The notes under the pieces were generated by a model. It was given only the letters and a program-made list of their open reading frames with translations. It ran no database searches and was not told where the DNA came from. DNA of 36,141 bases from REEP01 sp964517265 (GTDB taxonomy: Bacteria > Pseudomonadota > Alphaproteobacteria > Rhodospirillales > Defluviicoccaceae): NCBI GenBank assembly GCA_964517265.1, contig CAZFBS010000032.1, forward strand, positions 1 through 36,141, given 5' to 3'. Within the stretch, counting starts at the first letter, position 1. The number at the start of each line of letters is the position of its first letter. The position numbers were made by a program, and so were the translations under genes. Shown here piece by piece: positions 26,782-34,751 of the stretch.

Positions 26782-28400
26782 CGCGCGCTCCCTCCTGAAG
26801 CACCGCCCTCACCGGGATCGATCGGATCGGCGGCGACGATCTCGTAAAGACCATCCGCGCCCTTGGCCAGACCGATCCGAACACGACGGCCCGGGAGGAG
26901 CGTGTCCTCCGCGACGGACGGCGCCACGGCAAAATCCATTGTCATCGCCGGCCACCCCAGGGCCGGGATCGGCTCATGGCTCACGTTGGCGGTGCCATCG
27001 CCGAGCGTATGGATGGTTGCTTCCGTCCACGCCTCAGGACCGGCGTCATGGGACGCGCCCATCGCAGCGTCACCGGCATGATGACCCATCTCCACTCCCG
27101 GCTTCGCGTCGGGCTCGGCCTTTGCGTCCGGCGCCGCTTCGGCATCGTTCATCTGGTTGAACGCCGCCGTCAGGCTGCTTTCGCTGTCGATGAGGAACTG
27201 CGCCGAAGTCACCACCCGGTCGCCCTCGCTCAAGCCGTCGAGGATTTCGACCTTGTCCCCCACCGCCTGGCCAGCACGGACGGGGACGGCCTTGAACCGC
27301 CCATCGCTCAGCGCCAGCACCACCCGCTCGGAGTGTCCGGTGCGGATGACCGCGCTTTCCGGCACCGCCAGGACGTCTTCCTTCGGCGCGGCGCGCAGCG
27401 ATACGGCGGCATACATGTTGGGCTTGAGGGAGAGCTCAGGGTTGTCGAAGCTGAGCCTGAGCTGAACGGTTCGCGTCTCCGGCCGGAGGTCGGGATAAAT
27501 GTAGTCGACGACGCCATCCCACTGCCGATCAGGTTGTCCGGCGATCCGCGCCTGGACCTCCATGCCTTCCTGCACGAAGGCCGCCTGGCTCTCGAACACG
27601 TCAGCCAGTAGCCAGACCTTGGTGGGGTCGGTGATGGACATGGTGGTCATGGCGGGAGTCACGTACATGCCCTCGGCGACGTTGAGCGCTACCACCACTC
27701 CGTCCTGGGGTGCGTAGACCTTGATGCGGTCCGGAACCTGTCGCGACCGCCGGATCTCGTCCACCTGCCGCGGATCGACGCCTAGGGCCAAAAGCTTGCG
27801 GCGGCCGCCTGCGATTGCCTCGTCCCCGCGCTCCAACTCGCGCACATACTCCCACGCCGCCGTCGCCAGCTCAGGCGAGAAGATCTCGAACAGGATGTCG
27901 CCGATGTCCACCGGCTCGCCCACCGAACGGACCACCAACCGCTCGATCCAACCTTCGGCGCGGACATGCACATGAGTGGTCTCGGTTTCGTCATAGGCCA
28001 CGGTGCCGAAGGTCTCGATGGTCGGCTGCAACACGGTGCGCTCGGCGGCGGCGGTGCGCACGCCCAGGTTCTGGACCATCGCCGGCGACACTGTCACGGC
28101 GCCAGCGTCCTCGCTCCCGCCGGATTCATCGCCCTCGTATACAGGGATCAGGTCCATCCCCATGGGCGACTTGCCGGGCTTGTCGCGGCGGAAGTTGGGA
28201 TCCATGGGCGCCACCCAGTACAGGATCTTGCGCTCGCTTTTGTTGGCGTCCGTCTTGTCGCCCTGTCTGGCCCCTTCGCTCGCAGCCACCTCTTGCGCTA
28301 CGCCCAGATGGTGACGCTCGACGGCGATCCCTGCGCCGATGCCCACGGCGAGCATCAACAAAACGCTCGAAACCGCCGCAACTCTTCCAGATTTTGACAT
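26778..28400 (-). CDS. cusB: CusB membrane-fusion protein with a C-terminal CusF domain
   Basis: A 540-residue periplasmic adaptor. An N-terminal anchor (VLLMLAVGIGAGIAV) is followed by a heavy-metal-binding segment (YWVAPMDPNFRRDKPGKSPM, then GMDLIPVYEG), the membrane-fusion core (TETTHVHVRAEGWIERLVV ... GDILFEIFSPEL; YAPQDGVVVALNVAEGMYV), and a beta-barrel part (YPDLRPETRTVQLRLSFDNP). After a Met/His linker (VEMGHHAGDAAMGASHDAG), the last ~75 residues are a complete CusF domain (VSHEPIPALGWPAMTMDF ... LPGRRVRIGLAKGADGLYEIV). It links the CusA pump to an outer-membrane channel and probably passes Cu(I) to CusA itself. It lies 30 bp downstream of the cupredoxin gene and overlaps cusA by ATGA. 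Confidence 0.92.
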   Translation of the reverse strand: MSKSGRVAAVSSVLLMLAVGIGAGIAVERHHLGVAQEVAASEGARQGDKTDANKSERKILYWVAPMDPNFRRDKPGKSPMGMDLIPVYEGDESGGSEDAGAVTVSPAMVQNLGVRTAAAERTVLQPTIETFGTVAYDETETTHVHVRAEGWIERLVVRSVGEPVDIGDILFEIFSPELATAAWEYVRELERGDEAIAGGRRKLLALGVDPRQVDEIRRSRQVPDRIKVYAPQDGVVVALNVAEGMYVTPAMTTMSITDPTKVWLLADVFESQAAFVQEGMEVQARIAGQPDRQWDGVVDYIYPDLRPETRTVQLRLSFDNPELSLKPNMYAAVSLRAAPKEDVLAVPESAVIRTGHSERVVLALSDGRFKAVPVRAGQAVGDKVEILDGLSEGDRVVTSAQFLIDSESSLTAAFNQMNDAEAAPDAKAEPDAKPGVEMGHHAGDAAMGASHDAGPEAWTEATIHTLGDGTANVSHEPIPALGWPAMTMDFAVAPSVAEDTLLPGRRVRIGLAKGADGLYEIVAADPIDPGEGGASGGSAR

Positions 28401-28430
28401 TAGTTATTGGATTCCGCGATCGGCTGCAGG

Positions 28431-29075
28431 TTACTGTCGCCGGAACCGGAACGCGCCGGTCATGCCGGCTTGGGAGTGCCCCGGTACGTTGCAGGCGAAC
28501 TGGAGATTCTGGACACGATCGAACCGCCAGATCAGCTCCTTGGTCTCGCCAGACTGGACGAAGACGGCATTGGGATCGTCGTGGACCATGGCGGCGGACC
28601 CAGATTGACCTGTCCCATGCTGCGCCATCGGTTCCGCCATGAGTTGGTGGCTCCCGCTCATCATCTCCTGGTGATGCGAGCCGCCCTGCATCATGACGCC
28701 ATGGCCCGATCCGCCATGCATGGTCTCTGGGCCCATTGTCCCGGATGCATACATCTGCTCCATCTCGTTGCGGTGCTGCGCCTGCACCTCCGGCGTGCCG
28801 ATGGTGAAGTCGTGCTCCACCACATCCGCGTTGTGGATGACAAAGCGCACGGTCTCGCTGTCCTCGACGCGCACCGTGTCGGGATAGAAACGCATATCCT
28901 TGGCTTCGATGCGGACGGTGCGGTCGACCTCGCCCGCCTCACCCGGGCGGCCACCCGCGATGCCATGGCCGTGGCCGGCATCGGTCAATCCCGGAGCTGG
29001 CGTCCACACCAGCAGGGTCGCGGCCACAACCGCAGCGGCATAGGAAGGATGTGGGCAGCGATCGATTCTTGGCAC
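28431..29075 (-). CDS. Cupredoxin-like protein with a Met/His-rich insertion
   Basis: A ~214-residue secreted cupredoxin. After a signal segment (SYAAAVVAATLLVWTPAPGLT), the fold shows VRIEAKDMRFYPDTVRVED, the first copper His in HNADVVEHDFTIG, and the C-terminal copper loop FACNVPGHSQAGMTG supplying Cys, His and Met. Between these strands is a ~70-residue insertion very rich in Met and His (for example MHGGSGHGVMMQGGSHHQEM), far longer than in ordinary plastocyanin-like proteins. The GTG at 29075 is chosen because a frame extending to 29225 would run through operator D (29137-29171). It is the first gene of the cus operon. Binding of several copper ions is likely; electron transfer or storage is inferred. 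Confidence 0.85.
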   Translation of the reverse strand: MPRIDRCPHPSYAAAVVAATLLVWTPAPGLTDAGHGHGIAGGRPGEAGEVDRTVRIEAKDMRFYPDTVRVEDSETVRFVIHNADVVEHDFTIGTPEVQAQHRNEMEQMYASGTMGPETMHGGSGHGVMMQGGSHHQEMMSGSHQLMAEPMAQHGTGQSGSAAMVHDDPNAVFVQSGETKELIWRFDRVQNLQFACNVPGHSQAGMTGAFRFRRQ

Positions 29076-29136
29076 AGGCGGATCCCTTTGTTGCTTTCGC
29101 GGCGGTCCGCATAGAACCCTGCAGGTCTTGCTAAAG

Positions 29137-29175
29137 TTTGTCAGCCGGCCCTCAATGTTGTGACAAAGTGTGTCG
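29137..29175 (-). promoter_or_regulatory. Copper-regulon operator D, upstream of the cupredoxin-cusBAF operon
   Basis: TTTGTCA (29137), TGACAAA (29161) and TGTCG (29171) at offsets 0/24/34, 62 bp from the chosen GTG start. It is the closest match to operator A. Confidence 0.7.
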
Positions 29176-29190
29176 GTGTTGAACCAGCCG

Positions 29191-29227
29191 ACGGTAGGTA
29201 CCGCAAACGACGGTAAGTACCGCAAAC
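29191..29227. repeat. Tandem pair of CGGTA-N2-TACCG dyads
   Basis: Two 18-bp units at 29191-29208 and 29210-29227 (17 of 18 bases identical, 19-bp period). Each contains the perfect dyad CGGTA-N2-TACCG followed by CAAAC. They sit between the sensor-kinase stop and operator D. Confidence 0.7.
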
Positions 29228-29240
29228 AGAGTGCGCAACT

Positions 29241-30644
29241 TTACCTCGGGAGGTGGATAGTGGCGCGCAGGCCGCCCTGCGGCCGGTTGCAAAGGGTGAT
29301 CTCGCCGCCGTGGGCATGGACGATGGTCCGTGCCACGCTCAGGCCCAAACCGACGCCGCCGGTCTCCCGGCTGCGTGACTGCTCGAGGCGGAAGAATGGC
29401 GCGAATACGTCTTCAAGCCGGTCCTCGGGGACCCCCGGACCATCGTCGTCTACCGTGATCTCGATAGCGCTCGCAGAGGTGCCCAGCGAGACGCGAGCAT
29501 TGCCGCCGTACTTGATCGCGTTCTCGACCACGTTGGTCAGCGCGCGCTTGAGGCTGAGGGGCCGGCATCGATACGTGACGGATGCCGGCACCGGCTCCTC
29601 GAACGCGACCGGTAAGCCCGCATCGGCGAGATCGTCACATACACTGCCAACCAGCGAGGCCAAGTCCACCGGCCGGCGTTCCTCCTGCGATGCGTCCTCG
29701 CGGGCGAATGCCAGGGTGGATGCGATCATCGCCTCCATCTCGTCGAGAGTCGCGCAGGTCTTGCGCTTCTCCTCCTCGTCCGCAATCGACTCCGCGCGCA
29801 GACGGAGCAAGGTGATGGGGGTCTTGAGGTCGTGGGAAATTGCCGCCAGCATCCGGGTCCGGTTCTCGATCAACCTGCGCAGCCGCATCTGCATGTTGTT
29901 GAAGGCGTGGATCGCTTGGCGCACCTCGATCGGCCCGCGCTCTTCCAGCGGCGGCGCCTTTACGTCGCGGCCGAGATGCTCGGCCGCCCGGGCGAATGCC
30001 CGCAAGGGCCGGGTCATGCGGCGCACCACCCAGAACGACAACAGGGCCACCGCGAGCGTCATCAACAATGTGGAGACGAGGGCCTGGGTCGACCATAGTG
30101 ACTCGGTTCCGGCAAAGCCGGCGCGAAAGTTGATCCACTGCCCATCGACGAGCCGGATCGAGACGCGCACCAGATGTTCCGGCGCGCTCCCCATCATCAT
30201 GTGCCCCATGTTGCGGTGCATCCACAACATCGTTGCACCTCCATGGTCGGAGGGCCTGCTATCGCCGTCGCCGCCAATCCACTGAACGATTACGTCGTTA
30301 CTGCCGACGGTCCTGATGGCCCGGGCCAGGAACTCGCCGAGCAGGGCCTCGCGCCAGTCCGCGTTCGGCGCCCTCTGGTAAAGGTTTTCCTGTGTCAGAG
30401 AGACCTGGAACGACGGGCTGTTCATGGCGTGGACGATGGGTTGGCGCCACTCTTCAGGTGTCTCCTGCAAGAGGCGCGCAACCTCGGCCATCCGATGCGC
30501 CAACTGCTGGTCGCCGGCCAGCATCGCCACCTCGGCCCGATCGGACGAATAGATCGTGATGCTGAGGATGTGGGAGACGGTGAGCCCGATGATGAGAACC
30601 AGGATGGTCTGTCCGACCAGGCTCTGCGGCAGCAGGCGCTTCAT
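29241..30644 (-). CDS. Sensor histidine kinase, probable copper sensor
   Basis: A 467-residue membrane histidine kinase. TM1 is LVGQTILVLIIGLTVSHIL (~9-28), a ~155-residue periplasmic domain follows, then TM2 (STLLMTLAVALLSFWVV, ~191-207), a HAMP domain (RRMTRPLRAFARAAEHLG), the phosphoacceptor H271 in ISHDLKTPITLLRLRAE, the N-box LTNVVENAIKYGG, the G1 box DDDGPGVPEDRL, the F-box FAPFFRLE and the G2 box GVGLGLSVARTIV. The periplasmic domain contains a Met/His cluster (M139, M142, H143, M146, H148, M149-M151) suited to Cu(I) binding. The start at 30644 overlaps the response-regulator stop by ATGA. Placement between the regulator gene and the cus operon supports copper sensing. Confidence 0.92.
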   Translation of the reverse strand: MKRLLPQSLVGQTILVLIIGLTVSHILSITIYSSDRAEVAMLAGDQQLAHRMAEVARLLQETPEEWRQPIVHAMNSPSFQVSLTQENLYQRAPNADWREALLGEFLARAIRTVGSNDVIVQWIGGDGDSRPSDHGGATMLWMHRNMGHMMMGSAPEHLVRVSIRLVDGQWINFRAGFAGTESLWSTQALVSTLLMTLAVALLSFWVVRRMTRPLRAFARAAEHLGRDVKAPPLEERGPIEVRQAIHAFNNMQMRLRRLIENRTRMLAAISHDLKTPITLLRLRAESIADEEEKRKTCATLDEMEAMIASTLAFAREDASQEERRPVDLASLVGSVCDDLADAGLPVAFEEPVPASVTYRCRPLSLKRALTNVVENAIKYGGNARVSLGTSASAIEITVDDDGPGVPEDRLEDVFAPFFRLEQSRSRETGGVGLGLSVARTIVHAHGGEITLCNRPQGGLRATIHLPR

Positions 30645-31360
30645 CCGCCACTGACTGCCGGCGTGAACACGTAGCCGCCGCCCCACACCGTCTTGATCAG
30701 CTTCGGGTCCTTCGGGTCCTCTTCGATCTTGCGACGAAGCCGGCTCACCTGGGTGTCGATGCTGCGATCGAAGGGCGCCGCCTCCCGCCCTTGCGTCAGG
30801 TCGAGAAGCTGGTCGCGGGTCAGCACCCGCCCCGGATGCCGGACAAAGACATGAAGCAGGTTGAACTCGCCGGTGCTCAAGGACACGACGGTGCTATCGG
30901 CCGTTTCCAACTCCCGCCTGGCAATGTTGAAGGTCCAGCCGGCGAAGCGCACCACCGGCCCGTCGGCCAGTCGGCCATGCTCCGGCAGGCTCTGGGCGCG
31001 GCGCAGAACCGCTCGGACACGAGCGAGCAGCTCCCTTGGGCTGAACGGCTTTGCGATGTAATCGTCGGCGCCCATCTCAAGGCCGACGATCCGGTCGGTC
31101 TCCTCGCCCATGGCCGTCAGCATTACCACGGGGATGTTCGATATTGCCCGCAGCTCGCGGCACAGCGTCAGCCCGTCCTCGCCCGGCAGCATCAGATCGA
31201 GCACGATCAGGTCGATCCGGCTCTTGTCCAGCGCCTTGCGCATGTGATGACCGTCGGGCGCGGTGGTGACGCGAAAGCCATGCTCGCCCATGAACCTGGC
31301 GATGGCATCGCGGATTTCCCGGTGATCATCGACAACCAGGATGTGCGGCTTGTCCTTCAT
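30641..31360 (-). CDS. OmpR-family response regulator, probable copper regulon activator
   Basis: A 239-residue response regulator. The receiver domain has acidic DD residues in HILVVDDHREI, the phosphoacceptor Asp in LIVLDLMLPGEDGL, the Thr switch in PVVMLTAMG and the Lys in DYIAKPFSPREL. The C-terminal winged helix is typical of OmpR (FNLLHVFVRHPGRVLTRDQL, then RSIDTQVSRLRRKIEEDP and IKTVWGGGYVF). The ATG at 31360 is the start that gives the normal N-terminus; no strong Shine-Dalgarno precedes it. It is co-transcribed with the kinase. Its own promoter region holds variants of the operator found at the four other copper promoters, which makes it the likely binder of all five. Direct evidence of binding is lacking. 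Confidence 0.92.
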   Translation of the reverse strand: MKDKPHILVVDDHREIRDAIARFMGEHGFRVTTAPDGHHMRKALDKSRIDLIVLDLMLPGEDGLTLCRELRAISNIPVVMLTAMGEETDRIVGLEMGADDYIAKPFSPRELLARVRAVLRRAQSLPEHGRLADGPVVRFAGWTFNIARRELETADSTVVSLSTGEFNLLHVFVRHPGRVLTRDQLLDLTQGREAAPFDRSIDTQVSRLRRKIEEDPKDPKLIKTVWGGGYVFTPAVSGG

Positions 31361-31404
31361 GGCGGGAAGTATAGGAATGATGCGCACCCCACGATGCCAA
31401 AAAA

Positions 31405-31482
31405 AGTGTCACAAAGTTTGTCACAGCGCCGATCCGGCAAACTCTGTCACAACATCGCCGGTCTCCGGCAAACTTGAGCAAA
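31405..31482. promoter_or_regulatory. Divergent copper-box cluster upstream of the response regulator
   Basis: The stretch holds GTGTCAC (31406), TTTGTCA (31417), TGTCAC (31445) and, in the opposite orientation, CAAACTTGAG at 31469-31478 (reverse of CTCAAGTTTG). Read on the minus strand, TTTGCCG is followed 23 bp later by TGACAGA, a degraded version of the A-D geometry. It may allow autoregulation. Confidence 0.45.
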
Positions 31483-31648
31483 GGAAGCGCATCATTCTTC
31501 CTGAAAGTGAACCAGGCGGACGCTGGAGGTCGACCGGTGCAATGCGGCCGGCCGGCTGAGATCGATCAAGATGAGTATCTGCAGAAGAGATGCGGCCTGA
31601 TGCGATGCCCATCGGGGAGCGACGGATCTTCGCGGGGGAGAGGTAGCC

Positions 31649-31867
31649 ATGGATACATGGATGACGATACAGGCGACGGCCACCGACGGGTTAAGTGGAT
31701 GGTTCTCGACGATGTCCGGATGGCTCTCGCTCGTCTTCGCTGTCGTGATCGTCCTCGCGGTCGTAGCGCTGGTGCGCGACTGGATGCAGGACCGCAGCGA
31801 GTTCGGCTTCGCGGAAAGGGATCGTCGCGAGCCACCGGACAGACGCATCACCCGTGGCCGGCACTAA
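31649..31867 (+). CDS. Small single-pass membrane protein
   Basis: A 72-residue protein with one strong membrane segment (WLSLVFAVVIVLAVVALV, ~25-42) followed by a charged, Arg/Asp-rich tail (DRREPPDRRITRGRH). A good ribosome-binding site (GGGAGAGG) precedes the ATG. I do not recognise the family. It is the only plus-strand gene between the two-component system and the IS256 remnant and could use the divergent copper-box region at 31405-31482 as a promoter, though it starts ~170 bp away. It may be spurious. Confidence 0.5.
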   Translation: MDTWMTIQATATDGLSGWFSTMSGWLSLVFAVVIVLAVVALVRDWMQDRSEFGFAERDRREPPDRRITRGRH

Positions 31868-32350
31868 AAGTTACCGGAGGAAGCCAATGCCAAACCCGGG
31901 CTGATTCCAGGACCTGCAAAGGGGCGGCAATCGAATTGACGGCCACAACAAGCGTTTGTTCTCCTGTCGCTGGCACATGATTCGTCCGGTTTTAGAGCTG
32001 CTTCGAAGAGGGGGCGAGGACGGATCGGATCAGGGTGCTCCAGGAGATCCGCATGCAGCAGTTCGAGGAGATTCACGAGTGTTCTACGAAGGGGCGGTTG
32101 AGTGAGGCGGAAGCCGCAGCCGAAGAATGACTTGGGGCTTCGGAGCGAATGTTCCGGCGCCAGCGGAGACGGCATGAGGATGAGGAAATGCCTAGACTTC
32201 TGGATCGGCGGTCGGGCGAGGTGAGGTAGTGTCTCGAAGGTTTTGCAAAGGGTGATCGGCTGTGGATCGGCAGGGTGGTCATGGTATGCGGGTGATGTTC
32301 GGCGTCACCGATCCCGATGAGAGGAGGCACACCGTGACCGTGCGAAAGCG
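31868..32350. other. Unassigned stretch before the IS256 remnant
   Basis: No gene or RNA recognised. Open frames are short and Arg/Ser-rich in all frames. It may contain the left end of the IS256-type element, but no terminal inverted repeat was identified. Confidence 0.4.
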
Positions 32351-32478
32351 TAAGGCTGAAGCCGTCGGCGTGGAAGCGCTGTTGGCGCGGGACGCGGCGT
32401 TCCTGCGGACGATCGTGAAGACGGCGTTGCAGGAGGTTTTGGAAGCGGAGAAGACGGAGGAGGTCGGCGCCGTCAAAG
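32351..32478 (+). pseudogene. IS256-family transposase, N-terminal fragment
   Basis: The frame around ALLARDAAFLRTIVKTALQE, followed by VLEAEKTEEVGA, matches the N-terminal helix of IS256-type transposases. The match breaks at about 32478, where sequence from a different gene begins in another frame. The DDE catalytic region is absent, so the element is dead. The true start codon is unclear. Confidence 0.65.
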
Positions 32479-32479
32479 T

Positions 32480-32779
32480 CTGGGGGATTTTCCTCGCTTC
32501 AAGTGGCAGCAGCTCGAAGGGGCCATCCCGTCCAACCTCGGCGGCTGGAGCGCTCTCGATATCGGTTGCAACGCTGGCTTTTACAGCGTTGAACTGGCGA
32601 AGCGAGGCGCCACGGTGACTGGCATCGACGTTGACGACCATTATCTCCGCCAGGCGCGGCGGGCGATCCGGAAGTTCGACCTGGAGGACCTGATCCACCT
32701 TGAAAAGCGGTCCGTTTACAGCTTGGCCCGCGCCGAGACCCGGGATTGGAGGTTTGTGGGTTTCGCGGCCACTCCATGA
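32480..32779 (+). pseudogene. SAM methyltransferase internal fragment (TIGR04290-like)
   Basis: Reading from the GAT at 32486, the frame gives DFPRFKWQQLEGAIPSNLGG, then WSALDIGCNAGFYSVELAKR (motif I) and GATVTGIDVDDHYLRQARRA (motif II), continuing to VYSLARAE before running to a stop at 32777. This is the start-to-middle part of a class I methyltransferase like those annotated TIGR04290. The N-terminus is replaced by the IS256 fragment and the rest is missing after about 32745, so it is a double-ended fragment with no function expected. Confidence 0.65.
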
Positions 32780-32781
32780 TT

Positions 32782-33372
32782 TCAGGCGCTGAAGCCAAAT
32801 TGCCAGAACGCTACCGGGACTCCCAGCAGCACGATCAGCGATAGCACGACAAGCCCACCGTCGCGGGTCAAAAGCCCGGCGGCGAAGAGCGCGATCACGG
32901 CTGAGGCAATGGAACCGGAGGTCGGGACGATTTCCATGAACGGCATGAAGAGCGTGAGCCCCAGGATCAGGATGAGCGGAAGCCAAATCCACGGCCGGTG
33001 GAAAAGAAAGGTAAGCCGCGCCACGAGAAACCGCTCGACGAAGCGCACGGGCTTACGTAACCAGCGGATGCCCTTGCAGAGCTTCGCGGTGGACATATGG
33101 CGGCGGGTGATGAAATCCGGCAGCCAGACGCAGTCGCGCCCGATAATCATCTGCACGATCAAGATGAAGACGATTGCCGCAACCGTTGCTGTGATCCCGG
33201 GAATGGCGCTCGCCGGCGAGGTAGAGATCAGCGAGAACACCAGCATCAGCGACGCGAAAGACTTGCGCCCGAGCTTCTCGATAACCTCCTCGACCGCAAT
33301 ACTCTCCCCGTGGGCAGACCTTTCCAGCTGATCGAGAACTTCGCTGAGCGCACGTGTGCGTTCTTCGGCCAT
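32782..33372 (-). CDS. ExoD-family membrane protein
   Basis: A 196-residue protein of the ExoD family. A cytoplasmic helix (LSEVLDQLERSAHGESIAVE) and the GRKSFASLMLVFSLISTSPA motif are followed by four or so membrane segments (TATVAAIVFILIVQMIIG; WIWLPLILILGLTLFMPFM; IASAVIALFAAGLL; LVVLSLIVLLGVPVAFW). The ATG at 33372 fits the family start. ExoD was named for an exopolysaccharide defect in rhizobia; its biochemical role is unclear. It appears complete and stands alone. Confidence 0.85.
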   Translation of the reverse strand: MAEERTRALSEVLDQLERSAHGESIAVEEVIEKLGRKSFASLMLVFSLISTSPASAIPGITATVAAIVFILIVQMIIGRDCVWLPDFITRRHMSTAKLCKGIRWLRKPVRFVERFLVARLTFLFHRPWIWLPLILILGLTLFMPFMEIVPTSGSIASAVIALFAAGLLTRDGGLVVLSLIVLLGVPVAFWQFGFSA

Positions 33373-34124
33373 TACTTACCTCACTGACGTGACTAAAACG
33401 ATCTGCACGGAGGTCGGGTTCCTGAATAGGATTGTCGGGAGACGCCTGAGCGCTGGCTGCTGGCAGCTGCCCGCGCCAGGAATATCGGAGGAAACAATAT
33501 GGAGGTGGAGTTCCCCTGGTAGTCGATCGGCGTGGAATAGCCGAGTCCAGAATGGCAGCGGCCAAATTTCTAGAATTCTCCAAAGAGTTCCAAGACAGCT
33601 TGGTGCACTGACGCATTCGCTTGATTCAGTTTTTCGAGGATCGAAGCGGGTATGGCGTTCCAAGTGAAGGGCTTGAATTCTGTCAATGCCGAACGAATTT
33701 TCCTGGCAAGCGCCGAACGAAAAATTGTACCGCGCCCTGCTTCCGAATATAAAAGGGGCAAAAACATCGGGCAAACTCGAGCTGAATGCCAGCCTGTAAC
33801 TCCGGAGACCCGCGGGAATCCAAGGCTCTTGTGAGCAGAACCAGCCCATGCTGCATCCGCGTGCCCGGACCTTTGCCCCTTGTGCTCTCGAATCCTGAAT
33901 CTGGTAAGCTTTTTCTGCAAAACAATTTTCTCAGATTCCCGGGGCCGATGCATTCCTTACCTTGAGAAATTTCGGTTAGCGACTTCGGAAGCCCTGGGGG
34001 AACACCAGCAGCTTTGACTTGTTTAGGTCTAGACACCCCGGGGGGGCATACGCCGCTGCTTCAAGCGGGCCCGGCCGTCACAGCTGCGAGCTCTCCTCAA
34101 CCGGCGCACACGTGGGAGACCTGC
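33373..34124. other. Long intergenic region with repeat copy 2
   Basis: About 750 bp without a supported gene. Base composition is lower in GC than the neighbours between about 33540 and 33960. The 26-bp direct repeat copy is at 33927-33952. The translations of the open frames here match nothing I recognise, though some could be decayed mobile-element sequence. Confidence 0.4.
33927..33952. repeat. 26-bp direct repeat, copy 2 (copy 1 at 1-26)
   Basis: Identical over 26 bases (begins TTTCTCAGATTCCCGGGG) to the first 26 bases of the window, in the same orientation; similarity continues weakly for ~30 bases beyond. The two copies enclose 33.9 kb of accessory genes. Confidence 0.8.
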
Positions 34125-34727
34125 ATGACGAACAAGTATGGATTTGGAGCCGGCATCGCCGCGGGCATCCTCCTGACGATCCTCGTCGCCATCGCCGTGT
34201 GGCTGATCGTCGTCTACACAGGCGCCTACAATGTAGCGGCGACGGACAGGCACGCCGATCTTGTTCGCTGGACGCTCGACACGACGATGCATCGCTCGGT
34301 CTCCAGCCGCGCCGAGTCCCTCAACGTGCCCGAGACCTTCCCGCCGGAGCTCATCGCGGCCGGGGGGTCGCGCTATGCGTCGATGTGCGCGCACTGCCAT
34401 GCCGGACCCGGCATCGAGCGCGCCGGCTGGGCCAGCGGGATGCGCCCGATGCCGCCCCATTTGACCGAGGCCGCCGCCGAGTGGGAGCCGCAGGAGGTGT
34501 TCTGGATCGTCCAGAACGGCATCAAGATGTCGGGCATGCCCGCCTTCGCTTCCGATCACGGCGACGAGGCTCTGCTGGAGATCACCGCTTTCGTGAAGCA
34601 GCTCCCGGGAATGACGCCGGAGCAATACCAGGACCTCACCGCCGGTGGCGGTCACGGTCATGGTCATGGTGGCGGCGATGGGGCCAGGAAAAGCGGCGGG
34701 CACCACGCGATCGGTGGCACCGAATAG
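34125..34727 (+). CDS. Membrane-anchored cytochrome c with His/Gly-rich tail
   Basis: A 200-residue protein with an N-terminal membrane anchor (GIAAGILLTILVAIAVWLIVV) and one class I cytochrome c domain: heme site CAHCH in YASMCAHCHAGPGIERAGW, and a downstream Met (IKMSGMPAFASDHGD) as probable axial ligand. The C-terminus is unusual, GGGHGHGHGGGDGARKSGGHHA, suggesting metal binding. The ATG at 34125 has GGGAG upstream; a longer frame from 34014 would lack a plausible signal. The DUF305 membrane protein follows after 24 bp, so the two are probably co-transcribed. Electron transfer at the periplasmic face is expected; a metal-related role is inferred from the tail and neighbours. Confidence 0.88.
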   Translation: MTNKYGFGAGIAAGILLTILVAIAVWLIVVYTGAYNVAATDRHADLVRWTLDTTMHRSVSSRAESLNVPETFPPELIAAGGSRYASMCAHCHAGPGIERAGWASGMRPMPPHLTEAAAEWEPQEVFWIVQNGIKMSGMPAFASDHGDEALLEITAFVKQLPGMTPEQYQDLTAGGGHGHGHGGGDGARKSGGHHAIGGTE

Positions 34728-34751
34728 AACCGAAGGCCGGAGAAGAAACCG

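Noticed and set aside
29076..29225. Longer start for the cupredoxin
   Set aside because: Would place operator D inside the gene and precede the signal peptide with 50 unrelated residues.
33376..33849. 157-residue minus-strand frame in the long intergenic region
   Set aside because: No recognisable motif and implausible residue mix; may be decayed mobile DNA.
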